Assembly: GCF_003347665.1 (NCBI RefSeq)
Contig: NZ_QDGA01000005.1
Coordinates: 62,001-126,000, forward strand
From: Microvirga calopogonii
GTDB lineage: Bacteria > Pseudomonadota > Alphaproteobacteria > Rhizobiales > Beijerinckiaceae
DNA length: 64,000 bases
Direction: 5' to 3'
Both the position numbers and the translations under genes were made by a program. Positions within the stretch are counted from its first letter, which is position 1; each line of letters begins with the position of its first letter. Positions 36,872 to 45,859 of the stretch are shown one piece after another. The notes beneath the pieces were generated by a model. The model was not told the DNA's origin, ran no database searches, and saw only the letters and a list, made by a program, of their open reading frames with translations.

Positions 36872-37130
36872 GGTGAGGCCCTGTAGAGTCATATCCTCGC
36901 CGATGGCCAAATCCCACGGCCGTTGGATGCGTCGAGCGCGGCAAGGCTGGAACGGGCGCAAGAACATGAGCGCCCGTTGTGTGCTTCGAGATAAAGAGGA
37001 CTGGATCTGCTGGAGCGATAGGGCGCTTCGGTCACCTGATGCGTCTTGCAAGAACAGCCGACCCCAAGGCGGAACGCCGGCCACAGCAAGCGGTTTAACG
37101 CAGTGGGCCCCTCGATCATGGGAGATCGAC

Positions 37131-37466
37131 ATGATCAGCCGCATCATTCTTGGCACGACGCTTGCGTTCATCTCCACCAGTCCCAGCTTCGCGGGACCAT
37201 GCACGCAACGGATCGCCGATCTGGAGAAGTCCGTTTCGGCCAGGCAGGAAGGAGCTGGACCGACATTGGATGCCCCCGCGACGACAGGTTCGGCGGTTCA
37301 GGGCTCATCCCCTGCAGGGCAGGCCACGACGACCCGAAGCCAAAGTAACAATCAAACCATGCAGATGATCCAGCAGGCCAAGCAGCTTGACCAGCAGGGC
37401 AAGGAAGCCGAATGCATGGACATGACGACCAGGATCGGCGCCATGGCTCCTCCGGCTACCAAGTAG
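37131..37466 (+). CDS. Small secreted protein, unknown
   Basis: A 111-residue protein with a signal peptide (about 1-21, cleavage after PSFA), a Cys just inside the mature part (GPCTQRIADLEKSV), a Ser/Thr/Gly/Gln-rich middle and a C-terminal helix KQLDQQGKEAECMDMTTRI with a second Cys that could pair with the first. GGAGA lies 7 bases before the ATG. Small periplasmic proteins of this type are common in Hyphomicrobiales; function unknown. It sits in the block inserted between trmD and rplS. Confidence 0.65.
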   Translation: MISRIILGTTLAFISTSPSFAGPCTQRIADLEKSVSARQEGAGPTLDAPATTGSAVQGSSPAGQATTTRSQSNNQTMQMIQQAKQLDQQGKEAECMDMTTRIGAMAPPATK

Positions 37467-37593
37467 AGAGAAGTGCTTTCGAGATGAAAATACCGCTGTG
37501 CCGCTCGCTTGAAGCGCAGTGGCATTGCGGCTCATGAACATGTGTGCTCCGCTCTGCCCGAACTCATTCAAGATGGACAAGGTGAACGCTTCG

Positions 37594-37992
37594 ATGGTGC
37601 AGGGTTTCGAGCATGTAGGCATGACCAGCAGCGATCTCGACAGGACCATCGCGTTCTATCGCGACCTGCTCGGGCTGAAGGAGATCCTGGTCAAGCGCAC
37701 CGGCGACGGCGGACGCATCGCGTTTCTCGAGACCGGCGGCGTCATGCTCGAAATCGTCGAGCCGGCCGCATCGATCCAGACGCCGGCGCGCGAGGTTCCC
37801 GTCACCGAGGCCGGCATCCGTCACATCACCTTCCGGGTCGACGATGTCGAGGCGATCTACGAAAAGCTTCGTTCCGCCGGCGTGGAGTTCACCGTGCCGC
37901 CGCGCAAGGCCGCGAATGCGGAGCTGATCCGCAAGGTGGCGTTCTGCAAGGATCCGGACGGCATCGTCGTCGAGTTCCTGGAGCGCGTGTGA
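37594..37992 (+). CDS. VOC-family protein (glyoxalase/epimerase-like)
   Basis: A 132-residue vicinal-oxygen-chelate domain. Candidate metal ligands: His in GFEHVGMTSSDLD, Glu in VMLEIVEP, His in IRHITFRVDD and Glu in IVVEFLERV. The two-module babbab pattern and length fit glyoxalase I or methylmalonyl-CoA epimerase-like proteins; substrate unknown. AAGGTGA lies 8 bases before the ATG at 37594; upstream in-frame ATGs (37519, 37573) have poorer sites. Confidence 0.82.
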   Translation: MVQGFEHVGMTSSDLDRTIAFYRDLLGLKEILVKRTGDGGRIAFLETGGVMLEIVEPAASIQTPAREVPVTEAGIRHITFRVDDVEAIYEKLRSAGVEFTVPPRKAANAELIRKVAFCKDPDGIVVEFLERV

Positions 37993-37995
37993 CCA

Positions 37996-38952
37996 TCACG
38001 CGGGCGTACGGCTTGCTGCAAGTCTCGCCCCGAACGTCTTCAGATACTTCATGCCCGTATCGCACATCACCGTGACGATTGTGGCATCCGGCCCCAGCCG
38101 TTCGGCGAGACGCAAGGCCGCAATGACATTTGCACCCGTCGATGTACCGGCGAACAGGCCTTCCTCGCGGGCGAGCCGGAAGGCCATCGCCGTGGCCTCT
38201 TCGGTCGATACGCGCTCGATTGCGTCGGCGATGCCGTCGTGCCAGAGCGGCACCACATAGCCCGCGCCGATGCCGTCGATCTTGTGGGCGCCCGACGGGC
38301 CTCCCGACAGGACGGGGGATTCCGCAGGTTCGCCGGCGACGATCCGCACCGTTTCTCGGTGCCGCCGCAGCCCCTCGGCGATGCCACGCAAGGAGGCGGC
38401 CGTGCCGACGCTCTGAACGAAGCCGTCGACGCGGCCGTTCGTCTGATGCCAGATCTCGTCGGCCATCCGGTAATAGGCGACGATCTGGTCGCGATTCCTC
38501 ATCTGGTCGGTCCAGAACGAGCCCTTCGCCTCGGCGATGATGCGGGCCTCTTCAATCATGTCCTTCGTCAGCTTCTCGGTCATGCGCCCGCTGTCGCTCG
38601 GCACGATGTGCAGCGTCGCGCCCAGAAGCGCCATGTGGTCGCGCTTCTCCTGGGCAAAGGCATCGGAGGTCACGATATCGAGCGGATATCCCTTCACCGC
38701 GCAGACCAGCGAGAGGGAAACCCCGGTGCTGCCGCCGGTATACTCGACCACCGAGCCCCCCGGTTTCAGGCGCCCGTCCGCCTCCGCGGCCTCGATCATG
38801 GCGAGCGCCATTCGGTCCTTCATGCTGCCGGTGGGATTTTCGCTCTCCAGCTTCAGCAGGATTCGCGCGCCGTTCGCCGGGCGGATGGTGCGCAGGGCAA
38901 TGAGAGACGTGTTGCCGATACGGTCGAGAATGGTGTGGGGCTGGGTGGTCAT
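37996..38952 (-). CDS. Cysteine-synthase-family PLP enzyme
   Basis: A 318-residue fold-type II PLP enzyme. The PLP Lys is Lys45 in NPTGSMKDRMA; the substrate loop is EYTGGSTGVSLS and the phosphate-binding GTAASLRG corresponds to the usual GTGGT. It resembles O-acetylserine sulfhydrylase/cystathionine beta-synthase-type proteins, but the change to GTAAS and EYTGGSTG differs from canonical CysK. Divergent from an HxlR regulator, which may control it. Confidence 0.85.
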   Translation of the reverse strand: MTTQPHTILDRIGNTSLIALRTIRPANGARILLKLESENPTGSMKDRMALAMIEAAEADGRLKPGGSVVEYTGGSTGVSLSLVCAVKGYPLDIVTSDAFAQEKRDHMALLGATLHIVPSDSGRMTEKLTKDMIEEARIIAEAKGSFWTDQMRNRDQIVAYYRMADEIWHQTNGRVDGFVQSVGTAASLRGIAEGLRRHRETVRIVAGEPAESPVLSGGPSGAHKIDGIGAGYVVPLWHDGIADAIERVSTEEATAMAFRLAREEGLFAGTSTGANVIAALRLAERLGPDATIVTVMCDTGMKYLKTFGARLAASRTPA

Positions 38953-39055
38953 GGGCCTTGTCCGGGAATTTCCGCCTTGTAGGCCCAGGCGAGGCGACTG
39001 TCAGGTCCGGAATCCGGACTTCTGTCGTGCCCACGGTCGTGCTAGCGCTGGTCCT

Positions 39056-39727
39056 ATGGCAGATTACGGTCAGTTCTGTTCCGTTGCGCGCGCCCATGAG
39101 GCCATCGGCGGGCGCTGGACCCTTCTCGTGGTGCGCGAGTTGCTGTGCGGCAGCCGGCGTTTCAACGACATCCGCCGCGGCATCCCGCGCATCTCCCGCA
39201 CCATGCTCTCGGAGCGCCTGCAGGGGCTGGTCCAAGTGGGAGTCGTCACGCGCATCGAGGGCAATCAGGGGCCTGAATATGCCTTAACGGAAGCGGGCCG
39301 GGAGCTGATGGGGATCGTCGGCGCCCTCGGCACCTGGGGGCAGCGCTGGCTGCCGCGTCGGGCCGAGACAGAGGATCTCGACCTCGAGCCCCTTCTCGTC
39401 GACATGGAGCGGCGCGTTCGAACGGAGGCTTTGCCGGACGAACCCATGGTCATCCGCTTCGAGATCGAGGGGCAGCGCCAACCGCGCTTTCTGCTGCTGA
39501 AAGTGGCCGACGTCGCGCTCTGCGGCCGGAATCCAGGCTTCCCCGAGCCGCTCTGCGTGCGCGGGCCTCTGCCTGCCCTGGTCGCGTGGTGGCGGGGCGA
39601 TGTGAGCTTTGCCGAGGCGCAGAGGATGGGCCTCGACGTGGAGGGGCCGAAGGCCCTCGCGCGAGCCTTTCCGGACTGGTTCGAGCGGTATCCGTTTGCC
39701 GAGGTCGTCCCTGCGGTCCCGGCCTAG
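39056..39727 (+). CDS. HxlR-family winged-helix regulator
   Basis: A 223-residue regulator. The N-terminal HxlR domain (about 5-95) has CSVARAHEAIGGRWTLLVVRELLCG, FNDIRRGIPRISRTMLSERL and YALTEAGREL. A C-terminal domain of about 110 residues, beyond the typical length, may sense a ligand. It is divergent from the cysteine-synthase-like gene (103-base gap). The ATG at 39056 opens the domain directly. Inducer unknown. Confidence 0.88.
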   Translation: MADYGQFCSVARAHEAIGGRWTLLVVRELLCGSRRFNDIRRGIPRISRTMLSERLQGLVQVGVVTRIEGNQGPEYALTEAGRELMGIVGALGTWGQRWLPRRAETEDLDLEPLLVDMERRVRTEALPDEPMVIRFEIEGQRQPRFLLLKVADVALCGRNPGFPEPLCVRGPLPALVAWWRGDVSFAEAQRMGLDVEGPKALARAFPDWFERYPFAEVVPAVPA

Positions 39728-39871
39728 GAAGCTGTCATCCGTCCTGATGATGTGAAAGGCTCGACAATCCTCCCGATCTCCTGTATAGGCGCGGCCTCAA
39801 CTTAAAACAGGACGCCGAAATCCCGCGGGTTTTGAGATCGCTCAGGGCCACGCAACGGCAGGAGTACAACG

Positions 39872-40255
39872 ATGAACCTCATTCAGCAGCTCGAGCAGGA
39901 GCAGATTGCCAAGCTCGCCAAGACCATTCCCGACTTCCAGCCCGGCGATACCGTCATCGTCAACGTGAAGGTGAAGGAAGGCGAGCGGACCCGCGTGCAG
40001 GCCTACGAAGGTGTCTGCATCGCCCGTTCCGGTGGCGGTCTCCACGAGAGCTTCACGGTCCGCAAGATCTCCTACGGCGAAGGCGTCGAGCGCGTGTTCC
40101 CGCTCTACTCGCCGCTCGTCGATTCCATCAAGGTCGTGCGCCGCGGCGCCGTCCGCCGCGCCAAGCTGTACTACCTGCGCGACCGTCGCGGTAAGTCGGC
40201 CCGTATCGCCGAGCGCACCGAGAAGAAGACCGAGACCCCGGCTGCCGCCGAGTAA
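39872..40255 (+). CDS. rplS: 50S ribosomal protein L19
   Basis: A 127-residue L19 protein ([53 protein letters not shown]). AGGAG precedes the ATG. Usually adjacent to trmD; here separated from it by the accessory block 35231-39727 and probably transcribed from its own promoter. Confidence 0.97.
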   Translation: MNLIQQLEQEQIAKLAKTIPDFQPGDTVIVNVKVKEGERTRVQAYEGVCIARSGGGLHESFTVRKISYGEGVERVFPLYSPLVDSIKVVRRGAVRRAKLYYLRDRRGKSARIAERTEKKTETPAAAE

Positions 40256-40280
40256 GCCCTGTCTCATCGACAGAATTCAC

Positions 40281-40308
40281 GAAGGCGCGGCTCAGACCGC
40301 GCCTTTTT
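40281..40308 (+). terminator. Intrinsic terminator after rplS
   Basis: AGGCGCGG and CCGCGCCT form an 8-bp stem followed by TTTTT, 27 bases after the rplS stop. Confidence 0.8.
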
Positions 40309-40484
40309 GCTGAGGCGGTCCTCCAGTCGGCTCCCGGCCTGAGCGCGACAAAAATATAATTGCGCGCTGTCCGCCTTCTGCTATGCGATCGTTTCAAGGC
40401 CGTGTGCGCTCAGGACATCTTCCCGTTCGCGCCATAGGCCGCTAAACACGCCGGACCACCATTTTCGACCGTTGGAAGAGACCT

Positions 40485-41891
40485 ATGGCCAAAGCCCGTA
40501 CCCTCTATGACAAGATCTGGGACGACCACGTCGTCGATCAGCAGGATGACGGGACGTGCCTTCTCTACATCGACCGTCACCTCGTTCATGAAGTGACCAG
40601 CCCGCAGGCCTTCGAAGGCCTGCGCATGACCGGCCGCAAGGTGCGCCAGCCGCAGAAGACCCTGGCCGTGGTCGACCACAACGTGCCGACCTCAGACCGC
40701 TCGCACGGCATCGAGGATCCCGAGGCCGCGACTCAGGTTGCCGCTCTCGCCCAGAACGCCAAGGAATTCGGCGTCGAGTACTACAACGAGCTCGACACCC
40801 GCCAGGGCATCGTCCACGTGGTGGGGCCCGAGCAGGGCTTTACCCTGCCGGGCATGACCATCGTGTGCGGCGACAGCCACACCTCGACTCATGGCGCCTT
40901 CGGGTCGCTTGCCCACGGCATCGGCACCTCGGAGGTCGAGCACGTGCTCGCCACCCAGACGCTGATCCAGAAGAAGGCCAAGAACATGCGCGTGACCGTG
41001 GACGGGCAGCTGCCCCCCGGCGTCACGGCGAAGGACATCATCCTGGCCATCATCGGCGAGATCGGCACCGCCGGCGGTACCGGCCACGTGATCGAATATG
41101 CGGGTGAGGCCATCCGGTCCCTGTCGATGGAAGGCCGCATGACGATCTGCAACATGTCGATCGAGGGCGGTGCCCGCGCCGGCATGGTGGCGCCCGACGA
41201 GAAGACTTACGCCTATCTCAAGGACCGCCCCAAGGCCCCGAAGGACGAGGCCTGGGAGGCGGCCGTGCGGTACTGGGATTCCTTGCGCACGGACGAAGGC
41301 GCCTTCTTCGACACCGAGATCCGCCTCGATGCCGCCAATCTGCCGCCCATCGTCACCTGGGGCACGTCGCCCGAGGACGTGGTGTCGGTCGCCGGCGTGG
41401 TGCCGAACCCGGACGACATCCAGGACGAGAACAAGCGCCGCTCCAAGTGGCGGGCGCTTGAATATATGGGCCTCACGCCTGGCACGAAGATCACCGACAT
41501 CACCCTCGACCGCGTCTTCATCGGCTCGTGCACCAACGGCCGCATCGAAGACCTGCGGGCCGTCGCCAAGGTGGTCGAGGGCAAGCGCGTGGCCGAGAGC
41601 GTCAGCGCCATGATCGTGCCGGGCTCCGGCATCGTGAAGATGCAGGCCGAGGCCGAGGGGCTCGACAAGATCTTCAAGGAAGCCGGCTTCGACTGGCGCG
41701 AGCCCGGCTGCTCCATGTGCCTCGCCATGAACGCCGACCGCCTCGCGCCCCACGAGCGCTGCGCCTCCACGTCGAACCGCAACTTCGAGGGCCGTCAGGG
41801 CTTCAAGGGCCGCACCCACCTCGTCTCGCCCGCCATGGCGGCGGCGGCGGCGATCGCCGGCCGGTTCGTGGACATTCGCAGCTTCAGCTGA
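40485..41891 (+). CDS. leuC: 3-isopropylmalate dehydratase large subunit
   Basis: A 468-residue aconitase-family enzyme of leucine synthesis, isomerising 2- to 3-isopropylmalate with LeuD. The 4Fe-4S ligands are in IGSCTNGR and in [25 protein letters not shown] is the conserved N-terminal signature. Upstream (40309-40484) shows no recognised attenuator. leuD follows after three small genes. Confidence 0.97.
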   Translation: MAKARTLYDKIWDDHVVDQQDDGTCLLYIDRHLVHEVTSPQAFEGLRMTGRKVRQPQKTLAVVDHNVPTSDRSHGIEDPEAATQVAALAQNAKEFGVEYYNELDTRQGIVHVVGPEQGFTLPGMTIVCGDSHTSTHGAFGSLAHGIGTSEVEHVLATQTLIQKKAKNMRVTVDGQLPPGVTAKDIILAIIGEIGTAGGTGHVIEYAGEAIRSLSMEGRMTICNMSIEGGARAGMVAPDEKTYAYLKDRPKAPKDEAWEAAVRYWDSLRTDEGAFFDTEIRLDAANLPPIVTWGTSPEDVVSVAGVVPNPDDIQDENKRRSKWRALEYMGLTPGTKITDITLDRVFIGSCTNGRIEDLRAVAKVVEGKRVAESVSAMIVPGSGIVKMQAEAEGLDKIFKEAGFDWREPGCSMCLAMNADRLAPHERCASTSNRNFEGRQGFKGRTHLVSPAMAAAAAIAGRFVDIRSFS

Positions 41892-41915
41892 CCTTGCTTG
41901 ATCCAGGGCTAAACG

Positions 41916-41949
41916 AAAAGGCCGCGACTCGTGCGAGTCGCGGCCTTTT
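41916..41949. terminator. Bidirectional terminator between leuC and a convergent gene
   Basis: AAAAGGCCGCGACTCG and its perfect 16-bp complement CGAGTCGCGGCCTTTT with a 2-base loop. A/T tracts on both sides let it serve leuC (+) and the gene ending at 41968 (-). Confidence 0.85.
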
Positions 41950-41967
41950 CCGTGGAACGCTGGACGC

Positions 41968-42282
41968 TTAGTCGATGTAGCCGCGGCGGCCCGCGACGAT
42001 CTGACGGCAGCGCTCGACCGGACGGCGGACGACCACGCCGTTCGGGCGGACACGCTCTTCCATGACCGTACGGCAGACTGTGCGGGACCGGACGGGACGC
42101 ACGACGCGGCGCTCGACGACGCGCTCGCGGTAGCCGTCGCGATAGCCGTAGCCGTAATGCCGCTCCTGCGCCACGCGGACACCCGACGGACCGATCCGCA
42201 CATCCACGCCCTGAGCCGACGCCGCACCGGCACCGAAAACCACCAGCCCGGCCGCAGCCAGGATACCAAACACCTTACGCAT
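41968..42282 (-). CDS. Small basic secreted protein, unknown
   Basis: A 104-residue protein with a clear signal peptide (about 1-23, GAGAASA) and an Arg/Tyr/Val-rich mature part (HYGYGYRDGYRER, VVERRVVRPVRS) with two Cys in SRTVCRTVMEE and VERCRQIV. Such short Arg-rich secreted proteins are common in Hyphomicrobiales; function unknown. The frame reaches 42408, but the signal peptide fixes the start at 42282. Confidence 0.72.
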   Translation of the reverse strand: MRKVFGILAAAGLVVFGAGAASAQGVDVRIGPSGVRVAQERHYGYGYRDGYRERVVERRVVRPVRSRTVCRTVMEERVRPNGVVVRRPVERCRQIVAGRRGYID

Positions 42283-42406
42283 TGTTGCCTCGTGAGCTTT
42301 TGACAGTTCGGGCCTGTTAACGGCCAAGCGTGCGAGACGTTCCGTTGCGAAGATGCGTTCCGATCGCCATGGTAAAGCAACGGTGAAGAAGCCGGAGGAG
42401 GGATTC

Positions 42407-42673
42407 ATGAGCGATCAGGACCGGGAAGCCCGCGAGGCTCGCGAGGCGCTGGAGCGCGTCCAGAGGGATACCGACACCCTCGGCTCCTCGGCGCTCGCCC
42501 GCATGGGACGGCGGGCCGGCGAGCATTTCGGCGCAAAGGACGCCATGGGCACGGGCGAAGACGGCCGGACGGACCCGATCGAGCTCTGGGGCCGCCGCAT
42601 CGGCCGGGCCCTGTCCCTCGTCGGCGTCGTGATCCTGGCCATCTGGCTTCTGGTTCAGCTGAGGATCCTCTGA
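42407..42673 (+). CDS. Small tail-anchored membrane protein, unknown
   Basis: An 88-residue protein. The N-terminal half is charged (DREAREAREALERVQRD), followed by a hydrophilic middle and a C-terminal membrane helix (about 67-86, LVGVVILAIWLLVQLRIL). GGAGGAGGG lies 6 bases before the ATG. It ends 4 bases before the metallopeptidase gene, so the pair may be an operon. Not recognised. Confidence 0.7.
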   Translation: MSDQDREAREAREALERVQRDTDTLGSSALARMGRRAGEHFGAKDAMGTGEDGRTDPIELWGRRIGRALSLVGVVILAIWLLVQLRIL

Positions 42674-42677
42674 CCCC

Positions 42678-43085
42678 ATGACCGACTGGGCCAACATCCA
42701 AGCCCCCTCCCTCGACGATCTCGAAATCCTGGCGCGGGACGCTTATGCCCGGCTGCCGGAGGAGTTCCGTCAGCTTTGCGAGGGAGTCGTGATCCGCGTC
42801 GAGGATTTTCCCGACGACGAGACCCTGCGGGAGATGGGCTGCGAGACGCCGTTCGACCTGCTCGGTCTCTTCCGCGGCCTCGGACTCGCCCAGGGCGGGG
42901 CCATGATGCAGACGGGCCAGTTTCCCAACATGGTCTGGCTCTACCGCCGTCCGATCCTCGATTATTGGGCCGAGCACGAGGAGAGCCTGGGCCATCTCGT
43001 CGCCCATGTGCTGGTGCACGAGATCGGGCACCATTTCGGCCTCTCCGACGACGACATGGAAGCCATCGAGGCGGCGGCTTCTTGA
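42678..43085 (+). CDS. Minimal metallopeptidase (zincin-like, DUF1025 type)
   Basis: A 135-residue protein with a clear HExxH zinc motif (VHEIGHHFGLSDDDMEAIE, near 113-131; third ligand probably the downstream Asp or Glu). The family of short zincin-like putative proteases, as I recall often encoded near leuCD or similar genes in Rhizobiales, has no proven substrate. Preceded by the small tail-anchored protein gene with a 4-base gap. Confidence 0.85.
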   Translation: MTDWANIQAPSLDDLEILARDAYARLPEEFRQLCEGVVIRVEDFPDDETLREMGCETPFDLLGLFRGLGLAQGGAMMQTGQFPNMVWLYRRPILDYWAEHEESLGHLVAHVLVHEIGHHFGLSDDDMEAIEAAAS

Positions 43086-43227
43086 AACTTACAAAATTGC
43101 GTCAAATGCTCAGCGGACGACAATTCTTTGCGTGCCGCGACCATCGTTGACCTAGCCGTGTCCGAAGGCCTTTGATATGAGGCACCGGACAAGCGGCCCG
43201 GCTGCCGCCTTCAGGGATGTGAGGACC

Positions 43228-43830
43228 ATGGACAAGTTCACCGTGCTGGAAAGCGTCGCGGCGCCGCTGCGGATCATCAATATCGACACCGATATGATCA
43301 TCCCCAAGCAGTACCTGAAGACGATCAAGCGCACCGGGCTCGGAACGGGTCTCTTCTCGGAGATGCGCTATCGCGAGGACGGTTCGGAGAACCCGGATTT
43401 CGTGCTCAACCAGCCGGCCTACCGCAACGCCCAGATCCTGGTGGCAGGCGACAATTTCGGCTGCGGTTCCTCCCGCGAGCATGCCCCCTGGGCGCTGCTC
43501 GATTTTGGCATCCGCTGCGTGATCTCTACCAGCTTCGCTGACATCTTCTACAACAACTGCTTCCAGAACGGCATCCTGCCGATCAAGGTCTCGCCGGAGG
43601 ACCTGGAAAAGCTCTTCGACGACGCGGAGCGCGGTGCCAACGCCACCCTGACCATCGATCTGGAAAACCAGGAGATCCGCGGCCCCGACGGCGGCACGGT
43701 CAAGTTCGACATCGATCCGTTCAAGAAGCACTGCATGCTCAATGGCCTCGACGGCATCGGCCTGACCATGGAGAAGGGCAGCGCCATCGACAGCTTCGAG
43801 AAGAAGCTCTCCGAGCGCGCCTGGGCGTGA
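43228..43830 (+). CDS. leuD: 3-isopropylmalate dehydratase small subunit
   Basis: A 200-residue swivel domain partner of LeuC. Conserved [16 protein letters not shown] and [17 protein letters not shown] are present. The ATG at 43228 matches the family start; the frame is open to 43177. It is separated from leuC by about 1.3 kb containing three small genes. Confidence 0.96.
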   Translation: MDKFTVLESVAAPLRIINIDTDMIIPKQYLKTIKRTGLGTGLFSEMRYREDGSENPDFVLNQPAYRNAQILVAGDNFGCGSSREHAPWALLDFGIRCVISTSFADIFYNNCFQNGILPIKVSPEDLEKLFDDAERGANATLTIDLENQEIRGPDGGTVKFDIDPFKKHCMLNGLDGIGLTMEKGSAIDSFEKKLSERAWA

Positions 43831-43881
43831 GGCTCCTCGGCCCTCACCTCATCGGGGAGGGCAATGCGACTTGGAGGAGCG

Positions 43882-44253
43882 ATGACGCAAGGCAAGCCAC
43901 GGATTCTCGACCGCCACGAGTGGGCCTCGCATCCGGAACTCTGGAAGGGGCGGGTCGAGGGCCATACCCTCGGCACTGGCGCCACCGTGCTCTTCTATAT
44001 GGCCGAGGCGGTGGGCGTCGGGCCGAAATGGCACGTCCATCCCTACGACGAGATCTTCATCATCCGTGAGGGCCGGGCTCTTTTCACCGTAGGCGACGAG
44101 CGCTTCGAGTGTGAGGCGGGGCAGATCGTCTTCGGGCCGGCCGGCATCCCCCACAAGTTCGTCAATCTCGGTCCCGGCCGTCTCGAGACCACCGATATTC
44201 ATGTCAGCGACCGTTGGATCCAGACGGATCTGCCCGATCCGGAACTCGGCTGA
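43882..44253 (+). CDS. Cupin domain protein
   Basis: A 123-residue single cupin. Motif 1 is GPKWHVHPYDEIFIIREG (His-x-His and Glu) and motif 2 is GPAGIPHKFVN. GGAGGAG lies 5 bases before the ATG at 43882, so the ATG at 43864 is not used. Follows leuD after 51 bases; substrate unknown. Confidence 0.85.
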   Translation: MTQGKPRILDRHEWASHPELWKGRVEGHTLGTGATVLFYMAEAVGVGPKWHVHPYDEIFIIREGRALFTVGDERFECEAGQIVFGPAGIPHKFVNLGPGRLETTDIHVSDRWIQTDLPDPELG

Positions 44254-44305
44254 ACGCAAGCAATGCACACTTTGGGGGGCTGAACGGGAAAGCGCCTCCC
44301 CTTCC

Positions 44306-44394
44306 GTCATGGCCGGGCTCGTGCCGGCCATCCCGATGCGGAAAAGCTCAGCGTTTCATACAATCGAGAACACCGGCACAAGGCCGGTGACGAC
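44306..44394. repeat. Palindromic repeat after the cupin gene
   Basis: GTCATGGCCGGGCTCGTGCCGGCCATCCCGATGC at the left, AGAACACCGGCACAAGGCCGGTGACGAC at the right. Two tandem hairpins. Near-identical in layout to 62309-62395. Confidence 0.7.
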
Positions 44395-44496
44395 GTGAGA
44401 GGCATTGGCGGACCGTGCGCGCCACCGTTCTAACGAATCCGTGAGCTGCCGCCCCGTTTCCATAAGATTAACCAAATTGCCTGCAAGGTCGCGGGC

Positions 44497-45687
44497 ATGA
44501 AACGCATCATTGTTCCCGCGCTCCTCGGCCTCGCTTCCCTGACGATGGCCGCTCCGGCCTCGGCCCAGGCGAATTTCAGCTCGTGCCTGTCCAGCCTGCG
44601 CAGCCAGGCGGCCGCCAAGGGCATTTCCGGCCAGGCTTTCGATGTCGCGACCCGCGGCGTCACGCCGGATCTGACGATCCTCGACCTCATGAACAACCAG
44701 CCCGAGTTCAAGACGCCGATCTGGGACTACCTTTCGGCGCTGGTCGACGAGGAGCGGGTGCAGGACGGCCGCGCGGCCATGCGTCAATGGGGGCAGGCGC
44801 TCGCCTCCGCCGAGGCGCGTTTCGGCGTCGACCGCCATGCGATTGCCGGCGTCTGGGGCGTGGAATCGAATTTCGGCAAGGATATCGGCGGGCGTCCGCT
44901 GATCCAGTCCCTGACGACCCTCGTCTGCTATGCGCCGCGCCGGAACGACTATTTCAAGGGCGAGCTGATGGCGACCCTGAAGATCGTCCAGGACGGGGAC
45001 ATCAACCCGGCGAACCTGCGCGGTTCCTGGGCCGGCGCCTTCGGCCATACCCAGTTCATGCCCTCGACCTTCCAGCGTCTCGCCGTCGACGGCGACGGGG
45101 ACGGGCACCGGGATATCATGACCTCCGTACCGGACGCGGTGCACTCGACGGCGAACTTTCTTAAAAAGGCCGGCTGGGTGAACGGCCTTCCCTGGGGCTA
45201 CGAGGTGCGGCTGCCGCAGAACTTCAACACGGGCCTCGCCGGGCGCAAGAACAAGAAGCCGCTCGCCACCTGGGCCGCCATGGGCGTCCGGCGCGTCGAC
45301 GGGCGCCCCCTGTCGGGCGATTATGCCGCCGGCATCATCATCCCGGCCGGCATCAACGGCCCGGCCTTCATCGTCACAAAGAATTTCGATGCGGTCTATT
45401 CCTACAACGCGGCCGAGTCCTACGGTCTCGCCATCGCGCTGTTGGGCGATCGCCTGAAGGGCCTGCCCGGTATCCAGACCGCCTGGCCCACCGATGACCC
45501 CCCGCTGTCCCGCGCCCAGCGCCGCGAGCTGCAGCAGCTCCTGACCGCCCGTGGCTACGATGTGGGCGAGCCGGACGGCAAGATCGGCTCCAAGACCCGT
45601 GAGGCCATCAAGGACGTGGAGCGCCGCATCGGCCTCGAACCGCGCGGCCGACCGGGCGGAAAGGTCCTGGAGGCACTGCGGGGATAG
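44497..45687 (+). CDS. Lytic murein transglycosylase (MltB type) with peptidoglycan-binding domain
   Basis: A 396-residue exported enzyme that cleaves the glycan backbone of peptidoglycan. Signal peptide (1-24), SLT_2 catalytic domain (about 28-320) with the catalytic Glu123 in IAGVWGVESNFGKDIG and the conserved SWAGAFGHTQFMPSTF, then a C-terminal PG_binding_1 repeat (LLTARGYDVGEPDGKIGSKTREAI). There is no lipobox, so it is soluble in the periplasm rather than an outer-membrane lipoprotein. Confidence 0.92.
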   Translation: MKRIIVPALLGLASLTMAAPASAQANFSSCLSSLRSQAAAKGISGQAFDVATRGVTPDLTILDLMNNQPEFKTPIWDYLSALVDEERVQDGRAAMRQWGQALASAEARFGVDRHAIAGVWGVESNFGKDIGGRPLIQSLTTLVCYAPRRNDYFKGELMATLKIVQDGDINPANLRGSWAGAFGHTQFMPSTFQRLAVDGDGDGHRDIMTSVPDAVHSTANFLKKAGWVNGLPWGYEVRLPQNFNTGLAGRKNKKPLATWAAMGVRRVDGRPLSGDYAAGIIIPAGINGPAFIVTKNFDAVYSYNAAESYGLAIALLGDRLKGLPGIQTAWPTDDPPLSRAQRRELQQLLTARGYDVGEPDGKIGSKTREAIKDVERRIGLEPRGRPGGKVLEALRG

Positions 45688-45743
45688 CGCATCATACGGC
45701 CCTCCGGATCCGTTGAGCAGAACGATGCGCTCTTCCAATGGTG

Positions 45744-45789
45744 GAGCATCGGACCCAAAAGTGCAGATCCACTTTTGGGTCCGATGCTC
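45744..45789. repeat. Perfect palindrome of the GAGCATCGG family
   Basis: GAGCATCGGACCCAAAAGTG and CACTTTTGGGTCCGATGCTC are perfect 20-bp inverted arms with a 6-base loop. Lies between the transglycosylase and phosphoesterase genes. It is the best-preserved member of this family in the window. Confidence 0.8.
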
Positions 45790-45859
45790 TAAACCCGCTC
45801 GCCCCAAGGTCTCTAAGGGCTAGTTGCAGTGGCGGTATGTTTGGAGTTGTACTGATTCC

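Noticed and set aside
35231..39727. A mobile genomic island with integrase
   Set aside because: No integrase, transposase, tRNA target or direct repeats were seen at the borders, so I describe only an accessory block.
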